Source: Pseudoalteromonas rhizosphaerae
GTDB taxonomy: Bacteria > Pseudomonadota > Gammaproteobacteria > Enterobacterales > Alteromonadaceae
Length of the DNA: 64,000 bases
Reading direction: 5' to 3'
Assembly (NCBI RefSeq): GCF_902498845.1
Contig: NZ_CABVLM010000001.1
Location: 496,001 to 560,000 of the forward strand
The position numbers and the translations under genes are program-made. The notes under the pieces were generated by a model. That model was not told where the DNA came from. It made no database searches and saw only the letters and a program-made list of their open reading frames with translations. Shown piece by piece: positions 1 through 10,199 of the stretch (positions are counted from its first letter, which is position 1; each line of letters opens with the position of its first letter).

Positions 1-2523
1 GATATAATGGGTTCAGAGCAAATATCTAGAACGGGTGATAGTGATGCAGCTTCGGCACTTCGCCGTGTTACAGGCTTATCATTAGTTAACGATAAGTTTA
101 TCTATGTCCGTGGCTTAGGTGAGCGTTACTCTAGCGTACGTTTAAATGGCGCGGTAGTTCCAAGCCCGGATCTAACACGAAATGTAATTCCACTTGATAT
201 CTTCCCATCAAGTATTATTGAATCCTTGGCTGTACAAAAAGCCTATTCACCAAATATGCCTGCGGCTTTTGGTGGTGGTGACGTTAATATCAGAACCAAG
301 AGCATTCCAAATGATACTTTATTTAAAGTCGAAATTGGTGCCAGTTATAAAGATACAAACGACGAAGGCTATACATATAATGGTGGCAGTGATGATTGGT
401 TAGGTAAAGATGATGGTACACGCGCATTACCTGGTTCAGTTAAGACTGCGTTAAATACCTATATCAATGGCCTGTCTGATATTTCATATAGAAATATCAG
501 GGATGTAGAGTCAAGACGTCAGGGGGCTGATATTGGCCAAGCTGCCGCGATAGACTTAAATAAAAGTTTAGCAAAAGCATTGCCAAGAGATTTTGGCTTG
601 GAAAAAGAAAGTTTAAATCCTGATGCCGGTATTAAAGCTGTGTATGGCGACCGTTTTGATAACTTATTTGGCTTAGACGGCTCGTTTGGTTTCTTAGCGT
701 CAGTTGCCTATGAAAATGAATGGTCCAATGCTGAGAAGTTTAGCGCTGTACTTTCTTCTGTTGACGCATCTGAGTCCTCATGTTCACAAGATGACTTTAC
801 TTGTTACTCTGCAACAGAGAAAGAAGTGTCAACCAAGCATAATATAAAGTTAAATAGCTCTCTAAATTTAGGTTATAAAATTGGAGGCCATGATTTAACA
901 GCAACTTATATGATGTTACGAGATTCTGAAGATGAAGCCTCTGTTGCGCTTTACCAAGAACCTTCAAAGTCATTAAGTATTGATGCTGGGCAGTTGCAGC
1001 GTAGTCACTTAACCTCTTTTGAGGAACGAGAACTTGAAATACTTCAGCTTCGTGGAATGCACAATTTAGATTGGGGTTTTCTTAAAGGTGTTGGTGTAGA
1101 TTGGCAGTATACTGACTCAACAGCGACTACAAGTATACCTGGTGAGCTTAAAGTAACGGTTCGTGATGAGTACTTAGATGGCAAATATCAACGTACTTTT
1201 TACAATGGTAGCTTAGGTGGTAATCCTTATTTGTATCGATTTGTAGAGCTTGAAGACGATGTAGAAAACTGGGGCGTTAATGTAAACAAAGTTTTTTACT
1301 TTGATAACGCCGAAGTAGAAATTGCGGGTGGTGGTTATTTTGTTGAAAAAACACGTGATTACCGCACTGACTTTTTTAACTATCGTTTTAACCAAACTCA
1401 GTCTTTAGATCTAGCACAAAGTGAAGAAGAAGCACTGTCAATTGGTAGTTTTTTTGCTAACGATGCTGTTGTTGATTCAACGGATGTCGAGTTATTGTTC
1501 CAAGAACCAACAGCTGATGATTACTTAGCAGCGCAAATGATTGATGCTTATTACGGCTCTTTTGACGTAACGTTTGCTCAAGATTGGCGTTTAAGCGGTG
1601 GTGTGCGTTACGAGGACTTCCGCCAAGTTGCGCTTGCTTTTTCTCGCTCAGCATTCGATCCTGCTTTATTGGCTGATAAATTAAGTGCAGATGCGATAGA
1701 ACAAGCAAGTGTGATGGAAGATGAGTATTTTACTTCGTTATCTATGACATATAGTCAGCAATCGTATCAAGTTCGTTTTGGTTATGGCAACACGGTTGTA
1801 CGCCCTGATTTGCGAGAGCTAAGCCCTGTTCAATTCCAAGATCCGCTGACAGGTTATCGAACGCTTGGTAATCCATTCTTAGAATCTAGTTACCTAGATA
1901 ACTTTGATGCACGTATCGAGTTTTATATGGACAATGGCGATAATTACTCAGTTGGCGCATTCTATAAAGATATCGATAAACCAATCGAAGCACTATTAAC
2001 AGAAAGCGACGGCCGTTTTACTTTGCAGTTTGACAATGCAGAAACAGCCTATGTTTACGGTATTGAAGCTGAATGGTTAACTGAGTTGCACAGTGATTTA
2101 TTAGGGGGCGCTTTTTTTACTTCTGGAAATATAACGCTCAGTGATTCAGAAGTTGAAATTGCAGAAGAACAGCGTGGCGATCTCACGAACCTAAAGCGAC
2201 GTATGACGGGCCATTCAAAGTATGTTGCCAACTTGCAACTGAATTACGATTCACATGATGGCATGCATCAAGCATCTGTTATCTACAATGTATTTGGTGA
2301 TCGTATTTTAGCTGCGGGTGTTAATAACTTTGATGACGCTTACGAACAACCTTTAAACTCGTTAGACATGGTTTATAGTTATTACCCAACGTTTAATACC
2401 ACATTAACACTTAAAGTGAAAAATATGTTGGGACAAAACTTTGAAGTAGAACAAAATGATGTGCTAATTCGTTCTCAAGAAACGCCTAGAGAATTAAGCG
2501 TGAGCTTTAGCTACGAGTTTTAA
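1..2523 (+). CDS. TonB-dependent receptor, 5'-truncated by window edge
   Basis: An outer-membrane TonB-dependent receptor for energised uptake of a ligand I cannot identify. The reading frame is open to base 1, and the first in-frame ATG (base 7) is already inside the plug domain, so the signal peptide and TonB box lie upstream of the window. Visible plug features are an ALRRVTGLSLVND segment, the motif YVRGLGERYSSVRLNG and GGGDVNIRTKS. The rest is a beta-barrel of alternating hydrophobic and aromatic strands, ending in SFSYEF with the terminal aromatic residue expected for BamA recognition. It is followed by a strong terminator and has no enzyme gene beside it, so it is not obviously part of the pectin locus. 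The family is certain; the substrate is unknown. Confidence 0.9.
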   Translation, partial: DIMGSEQISRTGDSDAASALRRVTGLSLVNDKFIYVRGLGERYSSVRLNGAVVPSPDLTRNVIPLDIFPSSIIESLAVQKAYSPNMPAAFGGGDVNIRTKSIPNDTLFKVEIGASYKDTNDEGYTYNGGSDDWLGKDDGTRALPGSVKTALNTYINGLSDISYRNIRDVESRRQGADIGQAAAIDLNKSLAKALPRDFGLEKESLNPDAGIKAVYGDRFDNLFGLDGSFGFLASVAYENEWSNAEKFSAVLSSVDASESSCSQDDFTCYSATEKEVSTKHNIKLNSSLNLGYKIGGHDLTATYMMLRDSEDEASVALYQEPSKSLSIDAGQLQRSHLTSFEERELEILQLRGMHNLDWGFLKGVGVDWQYTDSTATTSIPGELKVTVRDEYLDGKYQRTFYNGSLGGNPYLYRFVELEDDVENWGVNVNKVFYFDNAEVEIAGGGYFVEKTRDYRTDFFNYRFNQTQSLDLAQSEEEALSIGSFFANDAVVDSTDVELLFQEPTADDYLAAQMIDAYYGSFDVTFAQDWRLSGGVRYEDFRQVALAFSRSAFDPALLADKLSADAIEQASVMEDEYFTSLSMTYSQQSYQVRFGYGNTVVRPDLRELSPVQFQDPLTGYRTLGNPFLESSYLDNFDARIEFYMDNGDNYSVGAFYKDIDKPIEALLTESDGRFTLQFDNAETAYVYGIEAEWLTELHSDLLGGAFFTSGNITLSDSEVEIAEEQRGDLTNLKRRMTGHSKYVANLQLNYDSHDGMHQASVIYNVFGDRILAAGVNNFDDAYEQPLNSLDMVYSYYPTFNTTLTLKVKNMLGQNFEVEQNDVLIRSQETPRELSVSFSYEF

Positions 2524-2565
2524 AGTCATCTAATAAAGGCAAATTACATAAGTCTTTATTATCTC

Positions 2566-2590
2566 AGCCCTGCCAAATGCAGGGCTTTTT
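2566..2590 (+). terminator. Rho-independent terminator after the first TBDR
   Basis: AGCCCTGC (2566-2573) pairs perfectly with GCAGGGCT (2579-2586) across a 5-nt loop and is followed by TTTT. It lies 43 bp after the receptor stop codon. Confidence 0.82.
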
Positions 2591-2758
2591 AATATCTGCT
2601 ATTTGTAAAACTAATGGTTGTGTAATATCTGTGTTATTAAAGAAGTGATCATTTAATGCAAATTGATATAAGGCTATTATTTTAATGATGATATGTGATT
2701 AATGATGAGTTGAACTATGTTGATATTAATTGGAGGGATTTTTGCGCCATGGAATAAG

Positions 2759-2778
2759 AGCTCAGTTGTTACTGAGCT
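2759..2778. terminator. Hairpin between convergent genes
   Basis: AGCTCAGT (2759-2766) pairs with ACTGAGCT (2771-2778) around a 4-nt loop. It lies just past the 3' end of the small minus-strand gene that stops at 2790. There is no clean T-run on the minus strand, so it may be a weak terminator or an mRNA-end stabiliser. Confidence 0.35.
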
Positions 2779-2789
2779 GTTTGTTTACG

Positions 2790-3197
2790 TTAGTTACCGC
2801 ACTTTATACTAGCGTACAATGGATAACACTGATTTTTACTACCAGTATTTTTTGAAACCCATGCGCTACCATACCAGTCATATTCTGCATACTCATATTC
2901 ATCCTCACCACACTTCACTGTGCTGCCAGTGATTTCTCGCTTATGACCTCGCTCTTTACAGAATTGATTTCCCGATATAAAACTGACAAAGAAGTTGCTA
3001 TAACTACTATCAACTCTTACGGTAGGGTTGATGTAAGTTGCTGTAGATAAGCTTTTTGTTGAGCCCGATGTGTGTTCAACACTAGTTGTTGAACTGGCAA
3101 AAGAAGTATTCGATTCTACATTGATTTCGTTAACATTTGCAGATACTCCTAAAGATAGAAAAGTTGCAATTAGGCTAGAAAAGTATAATGTTTTCAT
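2790..3197 (-). CDS. small secreted hypothetical protein with four cysteines
   Basis: I do not recognise the family. The ATG at 3197 is chosen because AAGGAAT precedes it at good spacing and it begins a clean signal peptide, MKTLYFSSLIATFLSLGVSA, probably cut after VSA. The same frame extends upstream to 3239 but without a ribosome site. The mature part is about 115 residues: a Ser/Thr-rich N-terminal half, then a compact tail with four Cys (in FCKERG, VKCGED, NQCYP and IKCGN) that could form two disulfides in the periplasm. It stands alone between a TBDR and asd. Confidence 0.6.
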   Translation of the reverse strand: MKTLYFSSLIATFLSLGVSANVNEINVESNTSFASSTTSVEHTSGSTKSLSTATYINPTVRVDSSYSNFFVSFISGNQFCKERGHKREITGSTVKCGEDEYEYAEYDWYGSAWVSKNTGSKNQCYPLYASIKCGN

Positions 3198-3418
3198 TTG
3201 TTTGATTCCTTTTAATAAATAAAATAATACACAATACATCTGACTACAAAGTGCGAAATGATTATAAATCTTGTTTATTGCATTCTTATTAACTTACTTA
3301 TGTACAGATAGTCAGTTTCATATTGCAAAAAAATAGCAACAGATGAATCAGTTGGATGTCAAAAACACCGGTCTTTTACAATGATGCACAATAATCATAA
3401 CTATTAGAAATATGATTA

Positions 3419-3446
3419 TTGACTCAAGATGAAAAAATTTTATGTT
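3419..3446 (+). promoter_or_regulatory. candidate sigma-70 promoter for asd
   Basis: TTGACT (3419-3424), a 16-bp spacer and TATGTT (3441-3446) would start transcription near 3453, leaving a leader of roughly 100 nt before asd. The rest of the 354-bp gap 3198-3551 is AT-rich and shows no ORF, strong hairpin or recognisable riboswitch to me. Confidence 0.4.
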
Positions 3447-3575
3447 CTATGAGTAACACTGGTGTTGCCTCGATCACAGTGCTAGATTGTTCGTTCTAAA
3501 AATTAAATCTCACGCAATGAATTTTAATTTTTAACGTATTAGGTATTTCTTATGACTCAAACAGTGGAACAAACA

Positions 3576-4694
3576 ATGAAAAAAGTAGGATTAGTCGGAT
3601 GGCGGGGCATGGTTGGCTCAGTGTTATTAGAGCGTATGCAACAAGAAAATGATTTTACTCATATCGACACCACTTTTTTTACCACCTCACAAACCGGTCA
3701 GCTTGGTCCTGACTTAGCGGGTCCTGCAAAACCATTACTTAATGCAATGGATTTTGAATCGCTGGCAAACATGGATATTATTATCACCTGTCAAGGTGGT
3801 GACTACACTAAAGCTGTGTATCCACAATTACGTGAAGCAGGCTGGGACGGCTATTGGATTGATGCGGCATCAGCACTGCGTATGAGCGACGACAGTATTA
3901 TTGTACTTGATCCGGTCAATAAAGATGTGATTGAACAAGGTCTTGAGCAAGGCGTAAAAACCTATGTGGGTGGTAACTGCACAGTGTCACTCATGTTATT
4001 AGCATTGGGTGGTTTATTTGAGCAAGACTTGATTGAGTGGGTAAGCCCAATGACTTATCAAGCTGCATCGGGTGCCGGTGCTCGCAATATGAAAGAGCTC
4101 ATTGCGCAAATGGGCTCTATTCATGCAAGTGTGGCTGACAAGCTCGCTGATCCACAGGCCGCTATTTTAGAAATTGATAAACTAGTCACGCAGCAGATTG
4201 CCTCAAGCGATTTACCGCAAGAGCAATTTGGTGTGCCGTTAGCAGGCAGTCTTATCCCATGGATTGATGTGCCAATGCCATCAGGTCAATCTAAAGAAGA
4301 ATGGAAAGCGCAAGTTGAAGCGAACAAAATTTTAGGTTCATCTAAACAGCCTGTGCCTATTGACGGTTTATGTGTACGCATTGGTGCAATGCGTTGTCAC
4401 TCACAAGCAATGACGATTAAACTACGTGAAGATATTAGCGTCGAGAAAATAGAACAGATTTTAGCCTCACACAATGAGTGGGTTAAAGTTATCCCTAATG
4501 AGCGTGATATCACTGCTACAGATTTAACCCCAGTTAAAGTAACTGGTACATTAAGTATTCCTGTAGGGCGTATTCGTAAATTAGCCATGGGACCTAAATT
4601 CATTAGTGCTTTTACCGTTGGCGATCAATTATTATGGGGTGCTGCAGAGCCGCTACGTCGTATGCTACGCATTATTGTTGATAATAAACATTAG
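3576..4694 (+). CDS. asd: aspartate-semialdehyde dehydrogenase
   Basis: Reduces aspartyl-4-phosphate to aspartate-4-semialdehyde with NADPH, the branch point for lysine, methionine, threonine and diaminopimelate; cytoplasmic. The N-terminal nucleotide-binding loop GWRGMVGS, the active-site region [10 protein letters not shown] with the catalytic Cys, and the distal [16 protein letters not shown] segment all match the gammaproteobacterial Asd type. I place the start at 3576 because [15 protein letters not shown] aligns with the E. coli N-terminus and GTGGAA lies just upstream. An in-frame ATG at 3552 would add 8 residues and has a weak AGGT site, so it cannot be excluded. Monocistronic, with its own terminator. 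Confidence 0.95.
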   Translation: MKKVGLVGWRGMVGSVLLERMQQENDFTHIDTTFFTTSQTGQLGPDLAGPAKPLLNAMDFESLANMDIIITCQGGDYTKAVYPQLREAGWDGYWIDAASALRMSDDSIIVLDPVNKDVIEQGLEQGVKTYVGGNCTVSLMLLALGGLFEQDLIEWVSPMTYQAASGAGARNMKELIAQMGSIHASVADKLADPQAAILEIDKLVTQQIASSDLPQEQFGVPLAGSLIPWIDVPMPSGQSKEEWKAQVEANKILGSSKQPVPIDGLCVRIGAMRCHSQAMTIKLREDISVEKIEQILASHNEWVKVIPNERDITATDLTPVKVTGTLSIPVGRIRKLAMGPKFISAFTVGDQLLWGAAEPLRRMLRIIVDNKH

Positions 4695-4727
4695 TTTATT
4701 GGCTGCCATTTATTACAGTTAATATGG

Positions 4728-4753
4728 AGGGCTGGCAATGTGCCAGCCCTTTT
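4728..4753 (+). terminator. Rho-independent terminator after asd
   Basis: A ten-base-pair perfect stem, AGGGCTGGCA (4728-4737) with TGCCAGCCCT (4741-4750), around a 3-nt loop and followed by TTT. Confidence 0.83.
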
Positions 4754-4874
4754 ACTGTTGTCTTTTTGCACCGCTTTAGTTTTGTCACTGCTTAGTTAAT
4801 TTAGTGAGATTGTTTCTTGCTGAATACTCAATAGCTTACTATCTTTATGGGAGTATCTATTTGGCCTCCTATAT

Positions 4875-6833
4875 ATGAATATATCAAAAAAATTAAAACT
4901 ATCTTTTGCCTCCGCCATCGCCTTACCTCTTTTTATTATTGCAGCACTTGTTATCACGCAAACAAGAGAGCAAGCTATTGATAATTTTGCGCAAATGAGC
5001 GAAAGAGAAGCACGGCAAATAGATAATGGTATCGCTATATTTTTTGCCGAAATAGAAAAAAATGTTGATTATCTAGCTTCCCATCAAATGGTCTTAGCTG
5101 CCAAGCAAGATGTCAAAACTCATGTAGATACAAATAATTCGGTGATGCTAAAACATCTCCAAGGCAGCAGTGTTGAACGTGCCGCATTTCAACAGTTTGA
5201 TCACTTCGGCCAAACTCACCCAGGGCTTGCTTATATTTATATGGGTAATGAACAAGGTGGTTATATTCAGTGGCCAGCGGGAGAAGTTAATGCTAATTAT
5301 GACCCACGATCTCGACCTTGGTATTTAACAGGTAAATCTGCAAGTGGTAAAACGGTTCGCACTAGTGCTTATTATTGGGCAGCTGACGACATGGTTATAG
5401 TCTCTACTGTAAAAGCAATAAAAGATAATGGACAAATTATCGGTGTACAGGGAATGGATGTTTCTTTGCAAGGACTGACAGAAATTATTGCTAATATTAA
5501 GCTGGGTGAAACTGGTTACTTAATGCTGATCGAAGATACGGGAAACATACTTGTTGATGTTAAAAATGAAGATTTTCGTTTTAAACGTTTAACTGATATT
5601 GCGGGTGGGAAATACAAGCAGTTAGCGGCTAATACCCAAGGTCAGTTCGAAATTGTTATTAATGACAAAGATTTTATTGCCAATATTTATACTTCAGCTA
5701 AGTTAGGCTGGAAATTTATTGGCTTAGTTGAAAAGTCAGAGGTGATGAGCGCCGCAAACACCATGACCGTTACAATTTTAATTATTAGTGCGGTGCTAAT
5801 TATTGTATTCATTTTAATCGCAAGTTATATCTCAAAAGTAATTTCTTCACCTATAGTTGAAGTCAGTGATGGCCTGGCTGAAATTGCGCAAGGCGGTGGT
5901 GACCTAACTCGACGGCTCACGATAAAAACTAAAGATGAGACGGCAAAGCTTGCCAATAGTTTTAACCTATTTTTAAACTTGATTGCTGATTTAGTAAGAC
6001 AAATCAACGAGTGTGCATTAGATGTAAGCGGTACATCAGAGCAAACTTCTACACAAGCATCGCAATTAACTCGTTCTACCTCCCAACAACAACAAGCACT
6101 GGAAATGGCGGCAACTGCAATTAATCAAATGGCTGCGACAGCCAACGAAGTAGCTTCAAGTTGTGCTAATGCGGCAGATCTGGCTATGCAAACGCAACAG
6201 GCATCAGAGATAGGTCAAACAGTGATCACAGAGACCGTTCAAAGCGTGGTTGTTTTGAGCGAAGTGATAAGTAAAGCAACGGATGATATATCGCAACTTG
6301 ACACTGAAAGTGAAAATATCATGTCAATTTTAGGCGTTATAAGAGGCATTGCTGAGCAAACTAATTTGCTTGCTTTAAATGCTGCAATAGAAGCTGCTAG
6401 AGCGGGGGATCATGGTCGTGGTTTTGCTGTCGTTGCAGATGAAGTACGTGCATTGTCGAAACGTACGTCTGAATCCACTGAAGAGATTGCTACGCAATTA
6501 GACAAATTACGTAGCATGTCTGGCCAAGTCACTACTGAAATGAAACGCAGTTTAGACAGCACTAATAAAACGGTTGAACTATCCCATGCTGCACAGCTGC
6601 AATTTACGGAAATAACAGCGTCTATTGTTAATATTAGTGACTTAAATACGCAGATAGCAACCGCTGCAGAAGAGCAGCAGCATGTCGCTGAAGATATAAA
6701 TCGCAATGTTATAGAAATCAAAAATGCGGCTGATGATGTTAGTGAAATTGCTGCCAATACCAGTAATAATGGCGATAAATTAAAAACCTTATCACACGTT
6801 CTTACTGATCTAGTTGGAAAATTTAAAGTGTAG
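4875..6833 (+). CDS. methyl-accepting chemotaxis protein with dCache-type sensor
   Basis: An inner-membrane chemoreceptor that would control CheA in response to a periplasmic ligand. Order of parts: TM1 (about residues 10-30), a roughly 260-residue periplasmic Cache sensor, TM2 (about 297-320), HAMP (about 322-375) and the MCP signalling domain with the conserved tip [15 protein letters not shown] near residues 496-510. In the sensor, YDPRSRPWY followed later by YYWAADDM and GVQGMDV is the ligand-pocket pattern of double-Cache domains. The Asp that follows RPWY by two in amino-acid-binding dCache proteins appears to be absent (RPWYLTG), so another ligand class is possible. No C-terminal CheR/CheB tether pentapeptide is seen. 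The start has no clear Shine-Dalgarno site. Confidence 0.93.
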   Translation: MNISKKLKLSFASAIALPLFIIAALVITQTREQAIDNFAQMSEREARQIDNGIAIFFAEIEKNVDYLASHQMVLAAKQDVKTHVDTNNSVMLKHLQGSSVERAAFQQFDHFGQTHPGLAYIYMGNEQGGYIQWPAGEVNANYDPRSRPWYLTGKSASGKTVRTSAYYWAADDMVIVSTVKAIKDNGQIIGVQGMDVSLQGLTEIIANIKLGETGYLMLIEDTGNILVDVKNEDFRFKRLTDIAGGKYKQLAANTQGQFEIVINDKDFIANIYTSAKLGWKFIGLVEKSEVMSAANTMTVTILIISAVLIIVFILIASYISKVISSPIVEVSDGLAEIAQGGGDLTRRLTIKTKDETAKLANSFNLFLNLIADLVRQINECALDVSGTSEQTSTQASQLTRSTSQQQQALEMAATAINQMAATANEVASSCANAADLAMQTQQASEIGQTVITETVQSVVVLSEVISKATDDISQLDTESENIMSILGVIRGIAEQTNLLALNAAIEAARAGDHGRGFAVVADEVRALSKRTSESTEEIATQLDKLRSMSGQVTTEMKRSLDSTNKTVELSHAAQLQFTEITASIVNISDLNTQIATAAEEQQHVAEDINRNVIEIKNAADDVSEIAANTSNNGDKLKTLSHVLTDLVGKFKV

Positions 6834-6938
6834 TAATAACAGTGGCTAAGAATAAAATACAAGCTGACAATACCGCTCATTAGTCTTCAATGCGAATACT
6901 CCAGTCAGCTTAATAGCCGATTCTATTTTTTTCCGGTA

Positions 6939-9203
6939 TTAACTTGTTGGTATTTTTTGCGGATTAAAATTCAAACCTTGTTGTTTTATATGCTCGGTAT
7001 AGTGGTAGGCCGATAATGGTTTTGAAAAATAAAAGCCTTGAAATTCTTTACATCCCATATTTGCCATAATTTCAACTTGTTGTTGTGTTTCAACTCCCTC
7101 AGATACGCATTTTATACCTAGCTCATCACACATGACGTGAATTGCTTTTACTAAGCTCTTTTGCCTTGTTGAGCTTGTAACTTGGCTTATTAGCGAGCGA
7201 TCAAGTTTTAGCTTATTTATAGGATATTCGGCTAAGCGCGCAATATTTGAATAGCCCACACCAAAGTCATCAACAGAAATTGTGAATCCCCATGATTGTA
7301 GGTTTTGCATTAGCGCCAAGGAATATTCTTGGTTCGCTTCTAATGACGTTTCGGTCAGTTCTAATTCAATTTGACTTGGTTTGACATTAAAGTCCGCTAA
7401 GTATTTTACTAATTTTGACATGAAATCGCTTTGGCCAAAATCAAGCAATGATATATTTATTGCAACAGGTACTAGTGGAATTTCATCTTTGCTCCAAGTT
7501 GCAATTTGAGTACAGACTTTTTGAATTATGAGATCTGTGAGTCGGCTGATCATCCGGTATTCCTCTGCGATAGGAATAAACACCGCAGGTGATACAACAC
7601 CAAGAGTTTTACTGTTCCAGCGTGCTAATGCTTCAAGTCCAATGCACTTGCCGTCATGTGTTACTTTAGGTTGATAGTGTAACTCTAACTCGGCGTTATG
7701 AAGTGCTTCGTCTAATAACATTGATATTTCATGTTTTTCTAAAAATGCTTGTGAGCGTTTTTCATCATAACCATTAATAGGGCGATGATTATCAGCAAGT
7801 TTTAATGCCTCTATTGCGTTGTTCAATACAGTAGCACTGCTTTTTCCTTGTCTTGGAAAGTTAGAAAAACCAAATAAAAACGACTGTTGGTATTTTCTGC
7901 CCCGCATTATATAAGGTTCATCAAGCGCATGTTTAACTTCGTTTAAAAGCTTATACTCTATTTTGTTAGCTGAGCTTGTAGTTATTATAAATGCTAATTT
8001 ATTATTACCTACATGAGCGCACAGAACGAGGTCTTCATTAGAGTCTTTTAAGCGCTTATAAGCTGATACTAAATGTGCTTTTGCATCAGCTTTACTGTAT
8101 TTGAGATTTAAATATTCATTATTTGCACTCTGGGTGATCACAATATAGAAATCACCTTGGTACTTTGCTACAAATCTTTCACACTGAAGCTCAAACCATT
8201 CTCTATTGGGAAGGTGTGTTTGACCATCGCTGTAACGTAAACGTTTGTTTTCTTGCTCCATTGCTAATAAGTTTTGTTTTATTTGATGTTGTTCAGTGCA
8301 GTCATCAAAGCGCAGCACACAATAATCAGAGTCAGTAACTTGCTGGTAATGTACAGTTTTATAGGTGTTTTTATATTTAAATACCTGGTTCTTTTGTGGG
8401 TTAGCTGCAATCACAAGATTAGGTAATAATTTATCGAGTTTAACGGTGCTGTTTTTAACTGTTGCTTTGAAATCAAATAACATTTTCGCTTGACTGTTAA
8501 AATCTATAACGGTGTTTTCACTATCGATAATTATTTTTGCAATACTTGATTCAGTAAAAAATGTTCTATAAAGCTCATTTTTTGCTGCTAGATGACTATT
8601 TGATTCTGCCATGGTTTGATTTAAACGTTTAGCTGCAACTATGGTGCGTGCAACCGCAAGGGGAATACAGATATTAAAGATTAAGAATAATAATCCTGAT
8701 ATATACCAGTCTGAATTTGGTAGTTGCGTATTTATGGAGGTAAGAGATGAAATATCAATGTTGTATATTATAAAATAAAAAGGCACGATATTTAGAATCG
8801 CATAACTTAGCGCGGTTCTCACACCTAATAGCATCAACGCAATGATAGGACAGGCATACATATACATAGAGCCTATTTTTGCAAGGTTGATATCTGTTAA
8901 AAAGAGATTAATTGAGATTGTTGCAGCAACAATACTGAGTAGCAGCGCATGGGCACATAAAGTAAAGCATTTACGGCTAGCTAGAAGTAAGATAGCCATT
9001 GTGACAAAAAAGCTCGCGCAAAGCACAATTACATGGATTAAGTTGAACTCAATTGCGGCGTTTAAAGTATCGCAAAGCACTGCAAAACATAGAATAACAC
9101 CAGCTGCTAAAATAATGCGTAATGCACTGATACGCCAGTTAGGTATTATAACATTTGAATTAACGTGATCTGATAATAAAAAGTATCTTCTGAAGTAATG
9201 CAT
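6939..9203 (-). CDS. membrane-anchored c-di-GMP phosphodiesterase (PAS, degenerate GGDEF, EAL)
   Basis: Probably hydrolyses c-di-GMP at the inner membrane. The N-terminus (about residues 25-190) has several transmembrane helices. It is followed by a PAS-like segment (from about 205, NELYRTFFTESSIAKIII), a GGDEF domain (from about 325, DGQTHLPNREWF) whose signature is lost (HVGNNKLAF replaces GGDEF), and an EAL domain (about 500-745). The EAL residues look intact: GLEALARW near 521, the ELTETSLE glutamate, DDFGVGYSN, SEGVE and QGFYFSKP. So I infer phosphodiesterase activity, with the dead GGDEF perhaps acting as a regulatory GTP-binding module. The ATG at 9203 has no good ribosome site; no better in-frame start is obvious. 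Confidence 0.88.
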   Translation of the reverse strand: MHYFRRYFLLSDHVNSNVIIPNWRISALRIILAAGVILCFAVLCDTLNAAIEFNLIHVIVLCASFFVTMAILLLASRKCFTLCAHALLLSIVAATISINLFLTDINLAKIGSMYMYACPIIALMLLGVRTALSYAILNIVPFYFIIYNIDISSLTSINTQLPNSDWYISGLLFLIFNICIPLAVARTIVAAKRLNQTMAESNSHLAAKNELYRTFFTESSIAKIIIDSENTVIDFNSQAKMLFDFKATVKNSTVKLDKLLPNLVIAANPQKNQVFKYKNTYKTVHYQQVTDSDYCVLRFDDCTEQHQIKQNLLAMEQENKRLRYSDGQTHLPNREWFELQCERFVAKYQGDFYIVITQSANNEYLNLKYSKADAKAHLVSAYKRLKDSNEDLVLCAHVGNNKLAFIITTSSANKIEYKLLNEVKHALDEPYIMRGRKYQQSFLFGFSNFPRQGKSSATVLNNAIEALKLADNHRPINGYDEKRSQAFLEKHEISMLLDEALHNAELELHYQPKVTHDGKCIGLEALARWNSKTLGVVSPAVFIPIAEEYRMISRLTDLIIQKVCTQIATWSKDEIPLVPVAINISLLDFGQSDFMSKLVKYLADFNVKPSQIELELTETSLEANQEYSLALMQNLQSWGFTISVDDFGVGYSNIARLAEYPINKLKLDRSLISQVTSSTRQKSLVKAIHVMCDELGIKCVSEGVETQQQVEIMANMGCKEFQGFYFSKPLSAYHYTEHIKQQGLNFNPQKIPTS

Positions 9204-9343
9204 TATAATTGGTGTAAATTTATCATATTTTTATTAGACCATTGATAAATAGCTAAAAGCAATAATTTATTAGTTTTAGATTTTACACTAGGAATAAATG
9301 CTTGGTTTATAGGCTGACTACAGATGAACTTAGTTATAATTGC

Positions 9344-9379
9344 ACTAGCACCTAAGCTTTTATATTCTTAGGTGCTAGT
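9344..9379 (-). terminator. 13-bp stem-loop downstream of the channel gene
   Basis: ACTAGCACCTAAG (9344-9356) pairs perfectly with CTTAGGTGCTAGT (9367-9379) around a 10-nt AT loop, 11 bp past the channel stop codon. There is no T-run on the minus strand. It probably ends or protects the channel transcript ahead of the phosphodiesterase gene. Confidence 0.45.
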
Positions 9380-9389
9380 TTATCAATAC

Positions 9390-10199
9390 TTAGTTTTTGG
9401 GCTTTAATAGTGTTTTTAGTTCTGCTATTTGTGCCTTCAGCTCATTGATTTGTCCTTGGGTTGCTGGCAAGGAATCTACATCGGCTTGCTCTTCACGGGC
9501 ATTGCGATGCTCCTGTGACATAACTTCTAGAATAGCGCCTACCATCATGTTTAAAAATACGAAAGCAGTTAAGAATATAAAAGTAAGGTAGTAAATCCAA
9601 CTTAGTTTATAGACAGCCATAGTTTCGTACATGACGTCGGTCCAATCTTCAAAGGTTGCTATTCTGAACAGAGTCAACATTGAGATTGATACATCTCCCC
9701 ACAGAAATGGATTTATCTCAGAAAATAACATGCTGCCAGTTGCGGCATAAATATAGAAAATAACAAACATTAACAGCGCAATATAGCCCATTTGCGGTAT
9801 GGCTTTTAATAGTGAATTAACCAACAAACGAAGTTCTGGCACCATAGAGACTAAACGTAGTACGCGGAATATTCGTAGTAAACGGGCTATAAAAATGGTC
9901 GAACCTGCAGCAGGATATAAACTGCCAATGACGATTATAAAGTCAAAGATATTCCAGCCTTTGCTAAAAAAGTCTTTTAAGCCTTTACTTGCAACATAGC
10001 GGATAATTAGTTCTATTAAGAAAAACACCGTGATGCCCACGTCCATCCAATGTAAAGCAAATTCAACAGTGGGGTGTAACGAATAGGTGTGTGCACCAAC
10101 GGTGAGCGCTGATACAACAATAACGGCGATAACAAATGATTGAAATAGTTTACTTTTATCGATACGCTGGAACAGCTTTTGTAACTGCGACAACATCAT
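9390..10199 (-). CDS. voltage-gated ion channel of the bacterial sodium-channel (NaChBac/BacNav) type
   Basis: A single six-helix subunit (269 aa), the size of BacNav proteins, which work as homotetramers in the inner membrane. S1 is about residues 18-38. The S4 voltage sensor lies at about 101-117 with Arg at every third position (RLLRIFRVLRL). The S5-pore-S6 module follows, with pore signature ATFEDWTDV near 180-188. The filter reads FEDW rather than the LESW of NaChBac and NavAb. S6 is rich in Phe/Met (FLTAFVFLNMMVGAI), and the C-terminus ends in a short coiled coil (INELKAQIAELKTLL, about 248-262) of the kind that assembles the tetramer. The start has AAGGGC upstream. The family is clear; ion selectivity is not provable from sequence. 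Confidence 0.92.
   Translation of the reverse strand: MMLSQLQKLFQRIDKSKLFQSFVIAVIVVSALTVGAHTYSLHPTVEFALHWMDVGITVFFLIELIIRYVASKGLKDFFSKGWNIFDFIIVIGSLYPAAGSTIFIARLLRIFRVLRLVSMVPELRLLVNSLLKAIPQMGYIALLMFVIFYIYAATGSMLFSEINPFLWGDVSISMLTLFRIATFEDWTDVMYETMAVYKLSWIYYLTFIFLTAFVFLNMMVGAILEVMSQEHRNAREEQADVDSLPATQGQINELKAQIAELKTLLKPKN

Noticed and set aside
3198..3551. Lysine or methionine riboswitch upstream of asd
   Set aside because: No paired helices or conserved riboswitch core visible; the leader is short and AT-rich.
6410..6880. Open frame antisense to the chemoreceptor 3' end (156 codons)
   Set aside because: Ser-rich, low-complexity antisense frame with no ribosome site; a shadow of the conserved MCP signalling domain.
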